Of a stretch of 14,713 nucleotides of DNA, positions 6,730 through 14,058 are shown one piece after another. Numbering within the stretch: position 1 is the stretch's first letter; every line of letters starts with the position of its first letter. The position numbers and the translations under genes were made by a program. Source of the DNA: Pseudomonadota bacterium (GTDB lineage: Bacteria > Pseudomonadota > Gammaproteobacteria > Pseudomonadales > UBA5518); assembly GCA_963204845.1 (NCBI GenBank), contig CAUJIL010000065.1, positions 1 to 14,713 on the forward strand, written 5' to 3'. The notes under the pieces are model-generated. The model saw nothing but the letters and a program-made list of their open reading frames with translations, was not told the DNA's origin and searched no databases.

Positions 6730-8141
6730 TGCCGAAGGCCACGCAATTCGAGCTCGGACTGATCGGGCTGGGCACGATGGGAATGAACCTGCTGCTGAAC
6801 CTGGCCGATCGCGGCAACGTGGTCGCAGGCTACAGCCGTGACCGCAGCAAGTCGGCCGAACTGCGCGAACTCCCCGCCGACAACATCCAGGGCTTCGACG
6901 ACCTGGCGGAATTCGTCGCCGCGCTGCGCACCCCGCGCGTGGTGCTGCTGCTGGTGCCGGCGGGCCCTACCGTCGACTCGGTGGTCGCGGGGCTGCGCCC
7001 GTTGCTCGCGCGCGGGGATTTCATCGTCGATGCCGGCAACAGCTTTCATCGCGACACCACGCGGCGCATCGCCGAGCTCGCGGCCGACGGTATCGAGTTC
7101 GTCGGCATGGGCGTCTCGGGCGGCGAGAGCGGCGCCCGCCACGGGCCGAGCATGATGCCCGGCGGCGGCCAGCGCGCGTGGGAGCGGCTGCGCCCGCTGC
7201 TCGAGAGCGCGGCGGCGCGCGTCGGTGACGAGCCCTGCGTGGCGCCGATGGGCGAGGGCGCGGCGGGCCATTACGTGAAGATGATCCACAACGGCATCGA
7301 GTACGCGCTGATGCAGATGCTCGCCGAGTGCTATGACCTGATGCGACGTCGCTTCGGCATGTCGAACGACGCGATGGCTGCGGAGTTCGCGCGCTGGAAC
7401 GCCGGGCGACTGCAGAGCTATCTGGTGGAAATCACGGTTGACGTGCTGCGCACGCCGGATCCGCACGGCTCGGGTGCGCTGGTCGATGCGGTGCTCGATC
7501 GCGCGCGCGCCAAGGGGACCGGCAAGTGGAGTTCGCAGGACGCGATGGATCTGGGTGTGCCGGTGCCGGCGATCGACGCGGCGGTGAGCGCGCGCGAACT
7601 CTCGGCGTACAAGGCCGAGCGCGTGCGTCTGGCGCCGTTGTATCCCGACCCGCCGGCGGCGCCGCTCGATCGCACCCCGGCGCTGGAGGCGCTCGAATGC
7701 GCTTACCACGCCGCGGCGTGGATCGCCTACGCACAGGGTCTGGCGCAGATCGCGCAGGCATCGGCGGAGTACGGATTCGGTACCGACCTCACCACGGTCG
7801 CGCGGATCTGGCGCGCCGGCTGCATCATCCGCGCCGCGATCCTCGATCCGATCGCCGCGGCCTTCGCGGCCGACTCCGAATTGCCGAACCTGCTGGCGGC
7901 GCCGGTCGCGGTGCAGGCGTTGCGCGACAGTGTCGACGGCCTGCGCGCCACGCTGCGCGCGGCGATCGATGCCGGCATTCCCGCTCCGGCACTGGCCGCG
8001 GCGCTCGCCTACTTCGACGGCATGCGCAGCGCACGCCTGCCGGCGAACCTGACCCAGGGCCAGCGTGACCTGTTCGGTGCGCACACCTACGAGCGCACCG
8101 ATCGCGACGGTGTGTTCCACTCCGCCTGGGGAGCGCCGTGA
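6729..8141 (+). CDS. gnd: 6-phosphogluconate dehydrogenase, decarboxylating
   Basis: Oxidises 6-phosphogluconate to ribulose 5-phosphate and CO2 with reduction of NADP+, the third step of the oxidative pentose phosphate pathway, in the cytoplasm. The 470 residues are the full length of the long homodimeric form. Visible: N-terminal Rossmann motif GLIGLGTMGMNLLLNLADRG (residues 10-29); NADP-side YSRDRSK (35-41); SGGESGARHGPSMMPGG; the catalytic segment GHYVKMIHNGIEY with Lys184 and Glu191, aligned to the known catalytic Lys and Glu; and the C-terminal tail ANLTQGQRDLFGAHTYERTD, which closes the partner's active site. It sits between the phosphotransferase and zwf with TGATG at both ends, which indicates translational coupling. 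Confidence 0.97.
   Translation: MPKATQFELGLIGLGTMGMNLLLNLADRGNVVAGYSRDRSKSAELRELPADNIQGFDDLAEFVAALRTPRVVLLLVPAGPTVDSVVAGLRPLLARGDFIVDAGNSFHRDTTRRIAELAADGIEFVGMGVSGGESGARHGPSMMPGGGQRAWERLRPLLESAAARVGDEPCVAPMGEGAAGHYVKMIHNGIEYALMQMLAECYDLMRRRFGMSNDAMAAEFARWNAGRLQSYLVEITVDVLRTPDPHGSGALVDAVLDRARAKGTGKWSSQDAMDLGVPVPAIDAAVSARELSAYKAERVRLAPLYPDPPAAPLDRTPALEALECAYHAAAWIAYAQGLAQIAQASAEYGFGTDLTTVARIWRAGCIIRAAILDPIAAAFAADSELPNLLAAPVAVQALRDSVDGLRATLRAAIDAGIPAPALAAALAYFDGMRSARLPANLTQGQRDLFGAHTYERTDRDGVFHSAWGAP
8128..8133 (+). promoter_or_regulatory. Ribosome binding site that decides the zwf start
   Basis: GGGGAG inside the end of gnd lies 7 nt before ATG 8141 and only 4 nt before the in-frame GTG at 8138. 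The spacing favours ATG 8141, which overlaps the gnd stop as TGATG. Confidence 0.6.
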
Positions 8142-9667
8142 TGCCCAAGCGACAACCGGTGGTGGTCGCGATTTTCGGCGCGACCGGTGACCTCACGCGG
8201 CGCAAGCTGCTGCCCGCGCTGTACAACCTGTACCTCGACGGCCATCTGCCCGAGCGTTTCGTGGTGATCGGGGTGGCGCGACGCGGCGATGAGCAGCAGT
8301 TTCGCCACGACATGGAGCAGGCGCTGACCGCGCACTCGCGTCGCGGGGCACCCGATCCCGGGCGCTGGGCCGCCTTCGTTTCCAGCATCGAATACCTGGC
8401 GGGTGGCTTCGACGAGGACGGCACCTACGCCGCGCTGGCGGCGCGCATCGATCGCGCCGAGCAGGAAGCCGGCGCGCCGGCCGCGCGGGTGTTCTATCTG
8501 TCGACACCGCCGGGCGTGTTCGCGCGCGTTGCCGACGGACTCGGCGCCGCGGGGCTGGGGCGCGGGAACCCGCTGAACCGGATCGTCGTCGAGAAGCCCT
8601 TCGGCCACGACCTCGCTTCGGCCGAAGTGCTCGATGCGTCGTTGCGCGCGGTGTTCGACGAGACTCAGATCTACCGCATCGATCATTACCTCGGCAAGGA
8701 AACGGTGCAGAACATCCTCGCACTGCGCTTCGCCAACGCGCTGTTCGAGCCGATCTGGAACCGCCGCTACGTCGACCACGTGCAGATCACGGTGGCGGAG
8801 TCCGACGGGCTGGGAACGCGCGGCGGCTATTACGACGGCGCCGGCGCGTTGCGCGACATGATGCAGAACCACCTGCTGCAGTTGCTTTGCCTGGTGGCGA
8901 TGGAGCCGCTGGTCAATTACGAGGCCGAGGAACTGCGCAACAAGAAGGTCGACGTGCTGAAGGCGGTGCGCACGCTGCCGATCGACGATCCGCACGCCTG
9001 TGCGGTGCGCGGCCAGTACGCCGCCGGCAGCCTGGACGGCAGGACGGTGTGCGGCTACCGGCAGGAGCGGGGCGTGGGCTCGCGTTCGACCACCGAGACC
9101 TACGCCGCGCTCGAGCTCTACATCGACAACTGGCGCTGGCACGGCGTGCCGTTCTACCTGCGCACCGGCAAGCGCATGCCGCGCAAGCTCTCGCAGGTCG
9201 TGATCGCGTTCCGGCCAGTGCCGCATCGCATGTTTCCGGTGCGCGCCACCGATAATTTCGAGGCGAACCGCCTGCTGATCGGCATCCAGCCAGAAGAGGA
9301 GATCGTGCTCGGATTCCAGGCCAAGGTTCCTGGCGCCGGCATGAAGCTGAGCAGCGTGGCGATGGACTTCAAGTACGACGAGGCCTTCGGCGCGCCGTCG
9401 CGCGAGGCCTACGAGACGCTGCTGCAGGAGATCATCGAGGGATCGACCACGCTGTTCATGCGTGCGGACCAGGCGCGCGCGGCGTGGGAGATCGTCGAGC
9501 CGCTGCTGGAGTTGTGGCGCGAGAGTCCGGCCAGCGGCTTCCCGAACTACGCGGCGGGAAGCTGGGGGCCGGCGAGCGCCGACATGCTGCTCGCGCGCAA
9601 CGGCCGCAGCTGGTACAACCCGATGCCCGCGCCCGCCGCCGACTGCGCCCCGTGCGCGAGCGACTAG
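8141..9667 (+). CDS. zwf: Glucose-6-phosphate 1-dehydrogenase
   Basis: Oxidises glucose 6-phosphate to 6-phosphogluconolactone, making NADPH (some bacterial forms also use NAD+). It is the entry step of the oxidative pentose phosphate and Entner-Doudoroff routes, in the cytoplasm. The 508 residues are normal for bacterial G6PD. Seen: dinucleotide motif IFGATGDLTRRKLLPALYNL (from about residue 10); EKPFGHDL; the active-site signature RIDHYLGKE with Asp181 and His182; the catalytic His244 in MMQNHLLQ, forming the Asp-His dyad; and the substrate-side FYLRTGKRMPRK. The C-terminal beta domain is complete. It overlaps gnd by one base and is followed by pgl after one base, so the three act as one unit. 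No edd, eda or glk is in the window. Confidence 0.97.
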   Translation: MPKRQPVVVAIFGATGDLTRRKLLPALYNLYLDGHLPERFVVIGVARRGDEQQFRHDMEQALTAHSRRGAPDPGRWAAFVSSIEYLAGGFDEDGTYAALAARIDRAEQEAGAPAARVFYLSTPPGVFARVADGLGAAGLGRGNPLNRIVVEKPFGHDLASAEVLDASLRAVFDETQIYRIDHYLGKETVQNILALRFANALFEPIWNRRYVDHVQITVAESDGLGTRGGYYDGAGALRDMMQNHLLQLLCLVAMEPLVNYEAEELRNKKVDVLKAVRTLPIDDPHACAVRGQYAAGSLDGRTVCGYRQERGVGSRSTTETYAALELYIDNWRWHGVPFYLRTGKRMPRKLSQVVIAFRPVPHRMFPVRATDNFEANRLLIGIQPEEEIVLGFQAKVPGAGMKLSSVAMDFKYDEAFGAPSREAYETLLQEIIEGSTTLFMRADQARAAWEIVEPLLELWRESPASGFPNYAAGSWGPASADMLLARNGRSWYNPMPAPAADCAPCASD

Positions 9668-9668
9668 C

Positions 9669-10343
9669 GTGCGCATCCGCCGCTTCGATTCGCCCGAAGA
9701 CCTGGCGGCTGCCGCCGCGCGCAGTTTGGTGGCGGCGGCACGGCGCGTGATCGTTGCGCGCGGCGGCTTCGCGGTCGCGCTCGCCGGCGGTTCGACACCA
9801 CGCGCGTTGTACCAGCGTCTCGCGGATGCGCGGCTCGACTGGTCGCGCATCGACGTCTACTGGAGCGACGAGCGCTTCGTGCCACGTGGTGACGCGCTCA
9901 GCAACGAGGCGATGGCGCGCGCGGCGCTGCTCGATCGCGTCGCGGCGCCGCGCGTGCATCCGATGGTGTGCGCGGCGAGCGCGCAGGCCAGCGCGGAACG
10001 CTACCAACGCGGCCTGCCGCCGCAACTGGATCTGGTGCTGCTCGGGATCGGCGCCGACGGCCATACCGCCTCGCTGTTTCCCGGCGCGAGCGCGCTGCAC
10101 GAGCGCACGCAGCGCGTGGTGGCGACGCGCGGCCCGGGACCGGCGCGCGAGCGCATCACGCTCACCGTGCCATACATCAACGGCGCGCGCGCGGTCTGGT
10201 TCCTGGTCACCGGCGCCGACAAGGCAGCCGCGCTGGCGCGCGTGCTGCACGGCACCGAGGATCCCGATCGCACGCCCGCGCAGGCGGTGGCTCGTCACGC
10301 GCGCCGCGTCACGCTGTTCACCGACCGCGCGGCGCTCCCCTGA
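9669..10343 (+). CDS. pgl: 6-phosphogluconolactonase (DevB type)
   Basis: Hydrolyses 6-phosphogluconolactone, the zwf product, to 6-phosphogluconate, the gnd substrate. The 224 residues match the DevB/SOL family length. Motifs in order: ALAGGSTPRALYQRL (about 37-51), YWSDERFVP (64-72), LGIGADGHTASLFPG (125-139, with the catalytic His132) and RITLTVPYIN then WFLVTGADKAAAL (about 162-190). The start is the GTG at 9669, one base after the zwf stop. The frame stays open far upstream, but that part overlaps the conserved zwf 3' end. Ribosome-site match is weak, consistent with coupling to zwf. It is the last gene of the operon; a REP-like element follows. Confidence 0.95.
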   Translation: MRIRRFDSPEDLAAAAARSLVAAARRVIVARGGFAVALAGGSTPRALYQRLADARLDWSRIDVYWSDERFVPRGDALSNEAMARAALLDRVAAPRVHPMVCAASAQASAERYQRGLPPQLDLVLLGIGADGHTASLFPGASALHERTQRVVATRGPGPARERITLTVPYINGARAVWFLVTGADKAAALARVLHGTEDPDRTPAQAVARHARRVTLFTDRAALP

Positions 10344-10351
10344 TTTCACCG

Positions 10352-10422
10352 TGTGGCCGAACATGTCTGCGTAGGTTCGGCCTGTGGCCGAACACAATGT
10401 CCGGGCGCAGCCCGGACCTACG
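10352..10422. repeat. REP-like double hairpin (cloverleaf) between convergent genes
   Basis: An outer stem, CGTAGGT (10370-10376) with ACCTACG (10416-10422), encloses two hairpins. One is TTCGGCC/GGCCGAA (10376-10382, 10386-10392, loop TGT). The other is GTCCGGGC/GCCCGGAC (10399-10406, 10410-10417, loop GCA). The end bases of the outer stem are shared with the hairpins. TGTGGCCGAACA occurs twice, at 10352-10363 and 10383-10394, so the upstream copy can also pair with TTCGGCC at 10376-10382. GTAGG-ended paired hairpins between convergent genes are typical of repetitive extragenic palindromes. No T-run follows, so termination is less likely. Copy number cannot be judged from one window. Confidence 0.7.
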
Positions 10423-10432
10423 AAAATTTCCC

Positions 10433-11194
10433 TCATCCCGCGGTCAGGCCGCCGTCGAGGGTGATGGCCTGTCCGTTCAGGAAACCGTTGTCGTCGGCGC
10501 AGGCCCACAGCATCGCCTGCACGATCTCCTCGGGTCGCGCGAGGCGCCGCATCGGGTTCGCGGCCGCCATGTTCTGCAGCGTGGAGCCGCGCGCGCGCAG
10601 CGGATCGAGCAGCGGGGTGTCGGTGAATCCCGGGCACAGCGCGTTGATGCGTACGTTGCGCTGCGCGTACTCGAGCGCGGCGGTGCGGGTGAGCCCGATC
10701 ACGCCGTGCTTGGCGGCCGCGTAGGGGCCAAGCAGCGGCGCTCCGGTCACGCCGGCCACCGATGCCACGTTCAGGATCACGCCGCCGCCCTGGCGAACCA
10801 TCGGCGGCAGTTCCGCGCGCAGGCACAGAAACACGCCCTTGAGGTTCACCGCGATGTTGCGATCGAACACGCTCTCGTCGCAGTCCTCGATGCGCGCCAG
10901 CGGATGACCGATCCCGGCGTTGTTGATCGCGACGTCGAGTCGGTCGAAGCGCGCGACCGTCGCCGCGACAAACTGCTGCACTTCGCTGTTGACCGCAACG
11001 TCGCAGCGCATCGCGAGCACCCGGTCGGCGTTCGCCGGCAGCGCGGCGACGGTGGTGTTCAGCGCGCCGAGGTCGATGTCGGCGAGCGCGAGCCGCGCGC
11101 CGGCCTCGGCGAAGGCGGTGGCGGCGAGGCGTCCGAGGCCGCTGCCGGCGCCGGTGATCAGTACGGTGCGTCCGCCATAGTCGTAGCGCGCCAT
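10433..11194 (-). CDS. Short-chain dehydrogenase/reductase (classical SDR)
   Basis: NAD(P)-dependent oxidoreductase of 253 residues acting on alcohol/ketone pairs. The cofactor motif is TGAGSGLG (residues 14-21), with an acidic ADID (38-41) after the second strand, which usually means NAD(H) preference. NNAG (91-94), catalytic Ser145 in NVASVAG, and Tyr158/Lys162 in YAAAK complete the tetrad. CPGFTDTPL and the C-terminal DDNGFLNGQAITLDGGLTAG are typical of the classical fold. ATG 11194 has GGGGAA 4 nt upstream. It is the last gene of a minus-strand operon, 31 nt after HMG-CoA lyase. The neighbour suggests an acyl-CoA or hydroxy-acid substrate, but this is only context. Confidence 0.93.
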   Translation of the reverse strand: MARYDYGGRTVLITGAGSGLGRLAATAFAEAGARLALADIDLGALNTTVAALPANADRVLAMRCDVAVNSEVQQFVAATVARFDRLDVAINNAGIGHPLARIEDCDESVFDRNIAVNLKGVFLCLRAELPPMVRQGGGVILNVASVAGVTGAPLLGPYAAAKHGVIGLTRTAALEYAQRNVRINALCPGFTDTPLLDPLRARGSTLQNMAAANPMRRLARPEEIVQAMLWACADDNGFLNGQAITLDGGLTAG

Positions 11195-11225
11195 GCTGTT
11201 CCCCGTCGCTGTTCCGAAGGTTTGC

Positions 11226-12131
11226 TCAGGCGCAGCCGCGGCGCGCCAGCGTGACGCGCGAGGCGGGGCGCCGGCCCAGCCGTTCGCTGATCCAGACCGC
11301 GCAGTCCATCAGCGCCTCGAGCTCGATGCCGCTGTCGATACCGAGTCCGGCCAGCAGGTAGGCGACGTCCTCGGTCGCGACGTTGCCGGATGCGCCGGGC
11401 GCGTAGGGGCAGCCACCGAGCCCGGCCACCGAGGCATCGAATACCGTCACGCCGCCCTGCAGCGCCGCATAGATGTTGGCGATCGCCATGCCGTAGGTGT
11501 CGTGGAAATGTCCCGCCAGGCAGTGCGTCGGCACGCGCTCGGCGACGCACGCGACCAGCCGGGCGGTCGCCAGCGGCGTGCCGGTGCCGATGGTGTCGCC
11601 GAGGCTGACCTCGTAGCAGCCCCCGTCGTAGAGCGCCGCGGCCACGTCGCGCACGCGCTCGGGAGCGACCGCGCCTTCGTACGGGCAGCCCAGCACGCAC
11701 GAGACGTAACCACGCACGCGCACGCCGGCATCGCGTGCCGCCTCCATGATCGGTGCGAAGCGCGCCAGCGACCCGGCGATCGAACAGTTCACGTTGCGTT
11801 GCGAGAAGCTCTCGCTGGCGGCGGCGAACACCGCCACTTCGGTGGCGCCGGCCGAGAGTGCGGCCTCGAAACCGGCCAGGTTCGGTGTCAGCACCGGATA
11901 GCTGACCCCCGGAGCGCGGTCCAGCGTGCGCAGCAGTTCGGCCGCGTCCGCCATCTGCGGCACCCACTTGGGCGACACGAAGGCCGTGGCCTCGATGCTG
12001 CGCAATCCGGCGGCGGCCAGCCGCGTGATCAGCTCGCGCTTGGTCGCGGTGGGAACGAAGTCGCGCTCGTTCTGCAGCCCGTCGCGCGGGCCGACCTCGA
12101 CCACGCGCACGCTGCCTGGCAATGTGCTCAC
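11226..12131 (-). CDS. Hydroxymethylglutaryl-CoA lyase
   Basis: Cleaves 3-hydroxy-3-methylglutaryl-CoA to acetoacetate and acetyl-CoA, the last step of leucine breakdown; DRE-TIM metallolyase family, cytoplasmic. The 301 residues are full length. Seen: VEVGPRDGLQNE with Arg16 and metal-binding Asp17; FVSPKWVPQMAD (51-62); GYVSCVLGCPYEG (141-153); SLGDTIGTGTP (176-186); the metal-binding GHFHDTYG (His208, His210); and the signature GLGGCPYAPGASGNVATED with catalytic Cys241 and Asn250. The start is the GTG at 12131, overlapping the stop of the upstream phosphoesterase gene (GTGA). Open frame upstream of it overlaps that gene and has no family similarity. The usual leucine-pathway partners (isovaleryl-CoA dehydrogenase, methylcrotonyl-CoA carboxylase) are absent. 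The gene is often called mvaB or liuE. Confidence 0.95.
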   Translation of the reverse strand: MSTLPGSVRVVEVGPRDGLQNERDFVPTATKRELITRLAAAGLRSIEATAFVSPKWVPQMADAAELLRTLDRAPGVSYPVLTPNLAGFEAALSAGATEVAVFAAASESFSQRNVNCSIAGSLARFAPIMEAARDAGVRVRGYVSCVLGCPYEGAVAPERVRDVAAALYDGGCYEVSLGDTIGTGTPLATARLVACVAERVPTHCLAGHFHDTYGMAIANIYAALQGGVTVFDASVAGLGGCPYAPGASGNVATEDVAYLLAGLGIDSGIELEALMDCAVWISERLGRRPASRVTLARRGCA

Positions 12132-13078
12132 GCCAGCGTTTCCGTCAGCGTGAACTCCAGTGCCGGCTCGGCGACGAACTTGTGGGCGTCGAGTTCGCGC
12201 TCGCCGTCCCAGCGATACGCGACCAGTTGCCCGCCGGGTCGCGCGACGCTGTAGTCCAGGCAGGCGATGTTCGCCGCCAGCGCCGCCGGGGCGCCGCCCA
12301 GCCAGTAATGGCCGATGAACACCGGCACATCGTCGTGGGCGTATTCGACCAGGTGGTCGCCGGCGATCGGGTCGTCGGGGATCGCGGTCACGAGTTGCTC
12401 GGAGCCGAGGAACGCCGCGCGGTAGCTGCGCGCGCCGCGGTCCCACCAGCGCACGCGGATGTGGTGGCGCACGATGCCGTCGATGTCCTCGAAGCGGTGG
12501 TGGGCGGGCAGCGGGATTTCCTTGCCCTTGAGCAGGGTCTCCACCGCCTTGTACTCCCACTTGCCCGGCGTGCACGCGGCGTAGAGCAGACTGTTGCTCA
12601 GCCTGCCGTCACGGCCGTAGAAACGCGCGATGCGCTCGATCGCGGCGCCGTCCCAGCACGCGTGCACCACGCGCAACCCGCCCAGATCCAGCCACAGTGG
12701 CAATCGGGCGAACCAGTCGAGCAGTTCGCGGTACTCCTCGGTGTATTCCCATGCGTCGAGGAAGGCCTTGTGCTGCTGGTAGTTGTGCGCGTCGTGCTCG
12801 CGGAAGTAACCGCCGCCGGCGCGCGGGGTCGCGTAGGCGATCGCGTTGAACTCGTGGTTGCCCATCACCGCCAGCGCGCTGCCGGAGTCGATCATCGGGC
12901 GCACGATGCGGATCACGCCACGCTGCGCCGGGCCGCGGTCGATGAAATCGCCGAGGAACACCGCCCGCCGGGTCGGGTGCCGGTACGCGCCGTCCACTTC
13001 TGCATACCCCAGCGTGCCCAGCAATGCCTCGAGCGTGCGCGAGTGGCCGTGGATATCGCCGATGATGTCGTAACTCAC
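12128..13078 (-). CDS. Calcineurin-like metallophosphoesterase
   Basis: Two-metal phosphoesterase of the PPP/ApaH/PrpE-like superfamily, 316 residues. All metal and catalytic motifs are present: GDIHGH (Asp8, His10), GDFIDRG (Asp44, Asp47, Arg48), GNHE (Asn74, His75), VVHACWD (His139) and FIGHYW (His257), followed by ACLDYSV. Substrates in this superfamily include phosphoproteins, dinucleoside polyphosphates and nucleotides; the sequence does not choose between them. The start is the GTG at 13078, with GGGAGG (13087-13092 on plus) 8 nt upstream. No signal peptide, so cytoplasmic. It leads a three-gene operon with HMG-CoA lyase (4-nt overlap) and the SDR. Confidence 0.92.
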   Translation of the reverse strand: MSYDIIGDIHGHSRTLEALLGTLGYAEVDGAYRHPTRRAVFLGDFIDRGPAQRGVIRIVRPMIDSGSALAVMGNHEFNAIAYATPRAGGGYFREHDAHNYQQHKAFLDAWEYTEEYRELLDWFARLPLWLDLGGLRVVHACWDGAAIERIARFYGRDGRLSNSLLYAACTPGKWEYKAVETLLKGKEIPLPAHHRFEDIDGIVRHHIRVRWWDRGARSYRAAFLGSEQLVTAIPDDPIAGDHLVEYAHDDVPVFIGHYWLGGAPAALAANIACLDYSVARPGGQLVAYRWDGERELDAHKFVAEPALEFTLTETLA

Positions 13079-13115
13079 GCCGTCCGCCTCCCGCGCTTAC
13101 TGCGTCCTGCGGGCC

Positions 13116-13121
13116 ATTCTA
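13116..13121 (-). promoter_or_regulatory. Candidate -10 box for the phosphoesterase operon
   Basis: TAGAAT on the minus strand (5 of 6 matches to TATAAT) would place the transcript start near 13109 and leave a leader of about 30 nt with a good ribosome site. No good -35 hexamer lies at 16-19 nt upstream. Confidence 0.4.
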
Positions 13122-13217
13122 GCCGACCCCCCGGGCCTACTGCGACCGGTGGCATGGTGGTGCTCACGCCGGTTGTACGGTGTGGTGCGCACGGGTGGAT
13201 CGCCCCGTGTACCGCGA

Positions 13218-13246
13218 TGGACACGCCCGCAGTGGCTCTCTATGCT
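13218..13246 (+). promoter_or_regulatory. Sigma-70 promoter for the TerC-family gene
   Basis: TGGACA (13218-13223, 5 of 6 matches to TTGACA), a 17-nt spacer, then TATGCT (13241-13246, 4 of 6). Transcription would start near 13253, about 34 nt before ATG 13287. Such a leader is too short for a yybP-ykoY manganese riboswitch. Confidence 0.6.
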
Positions 13247-13286
13247 GCGATCCGCCGCGGGCCGACCCGCGGTGCCGGGAGAGGCA

Positions 13287-14018
13287 ATGGAAGAGTCACT
13301 GTTCAGCGCCGCGTTCTGGCTCGCGGTGGGCCAGATCATCGCGATCGACATCCTGCTCGGCGGTGACAACGCGGTGGTGATCGCGCTGGCCTGCCGCAGG
13401 CTGCCGCCCGAACAGCGCCGGCTCGGCATCCTGTGGGGCGTGGCCGGGGCGATCGTCCTGCGCGTGGTTCTGATTTTTTTCGCGCTGCAGTTGCTCGCGC
13501 TGCCGCTGCTGAAGGCGGTCGGTGCGCTGCTGCTGTTGTGGATCGGCGTGAAGCTGCTGCAGCCCGAACACGAGGGACACACCCAGGTCGGCGCCAGCAC
13601 GACCCTGTGGGGCGCGATCCGCACGATCATCGTCGCCGACGCCGTGATGAGCCTCGACAACGTGATCGCGGTGGCCGGCGCCGCCAGGGGCAGCATGGCG
13701 CTGGTGGTATTCGGGATCGTGGTCAGCATCCCGATCATCGTCTGGGGCAGCCGCTTCGTGCTGCGGCTGATGGATCGGTTCCCGGTCGTGATCACGCTGG
13801 GGGCGGCGCTGCTCGGCTGGATCGCCGGCGAGATGCTGGTGACCGACGTCAGCGTCGCACCGCTCCTGGCCGACGCACCGCACTGGGTGGACAAGGCCAG
13901 CGCGGCGACCGGTGCGCTGGGGGTGGTGGTGACCGGCAAGTGGCTGGCGCGCCGATACGCAGCCGTGGTGCCCGCCGTGCGCGAGATCGCTATCGAACCG
14001 CGTGATGGCGACCGCTGA
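13287..14018 (+). CDS. TerC-family integral membrane protein (YjbE-like)
   Basis: Polytopic inner-membrane protein of 243 residues with about seven hydrophobic segments (near 7-33, 48-70, 73-91, 108-130, 133-150, 162-180, 205-222). It carries the two family motifs with membrane-embedded acids: DILLGGDNAV (Asp21, Asp27) and DAVMSLDNVIA (Asp118, Asp124). Characterised TerC-family members are linked to manganese export, metallation of secreted proteins and tellurite resistance. This length and motif set match the YjbE-type branch, where metal efflux is the best guess. ATG 13287 follows a GGGAGAGG stretch; the frame is open upstream, but the promoter at 13218-13246 makes earlier starts unlikely. 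A UspA gene follows after 40 nt, probably on the same transcript. No other tellurite (ter) genes are present. Confidence 0.9.
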   Translation: MEESLFSAAFWLAVGQIIAIDILLGGDNAVVIALACRRLPPEQRRLGILWGVAGAIVLRVVLIFFALQLLALPLLKAVGALLLLWIGVKLLQPEHEGHTQVGASTTLWGAIRTIIVADAVMSLDNVIAVAGAARGSMALVVFGIVVSIPIIVWGSRFVLRLMDRFPVVITLGAALLGWIAGEMLVTDVSVAPLLADAPHWVDKASAATGALGVVVTGKWLARRYAAVVPAVREIAIEPRDGDR

Positions 14019-14058
14019 GGGCGGGGGGCAAGTCAATGCAACCGTGGGGAGGAGAGCG

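Noticed and set aside
6594..8120. 508-codon open frame on the minus strand opposite gnd
   Set aside because: Arg/His/Ala-rich, without a domain, and mirrors the codon bias of gnd, which is fully conserved on the plus strand.
9462..9668. Upstream extension of the pgl frame into zwf
   Set aside because: It would overlap the conserved zwf 3' end by about 200 nt; the pgl family similarity begins at the GTG at 9669.
8087..10826. Long minus-strand open frames (587 and 456 codons) opposite zwf and pgl
   Set aside because: Antisense shadows of conserved enzymes; compositions are atypical for proteins and no start context is convincing.
13079..13286. Possible manganese riboswitch (yybP-ykoY) before the TerC gene
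   Set aside because: The promoter at 13218-13246 leaves a leader of only about 34 nt. The CACGGG/CCCGTG hairpin (13190-13209) lies upstream of it and would not be transcribed with the gene.
12122..13366. 414-codon plus-strand open frame opposite the phosphoesterase gene
   Set aside because: Shadow of a gene with all phosphoesterase motifs; its end also overlaps the TerC promoter and start in another frame.
13473..13480. Run of seven T in the TerC gene as a possible frameshift or phase-variation site
   Set aside because: The frame is intact and reads naturally as Ile-Phe-Phe in a membrane helix; seven bases is short for phase variation.
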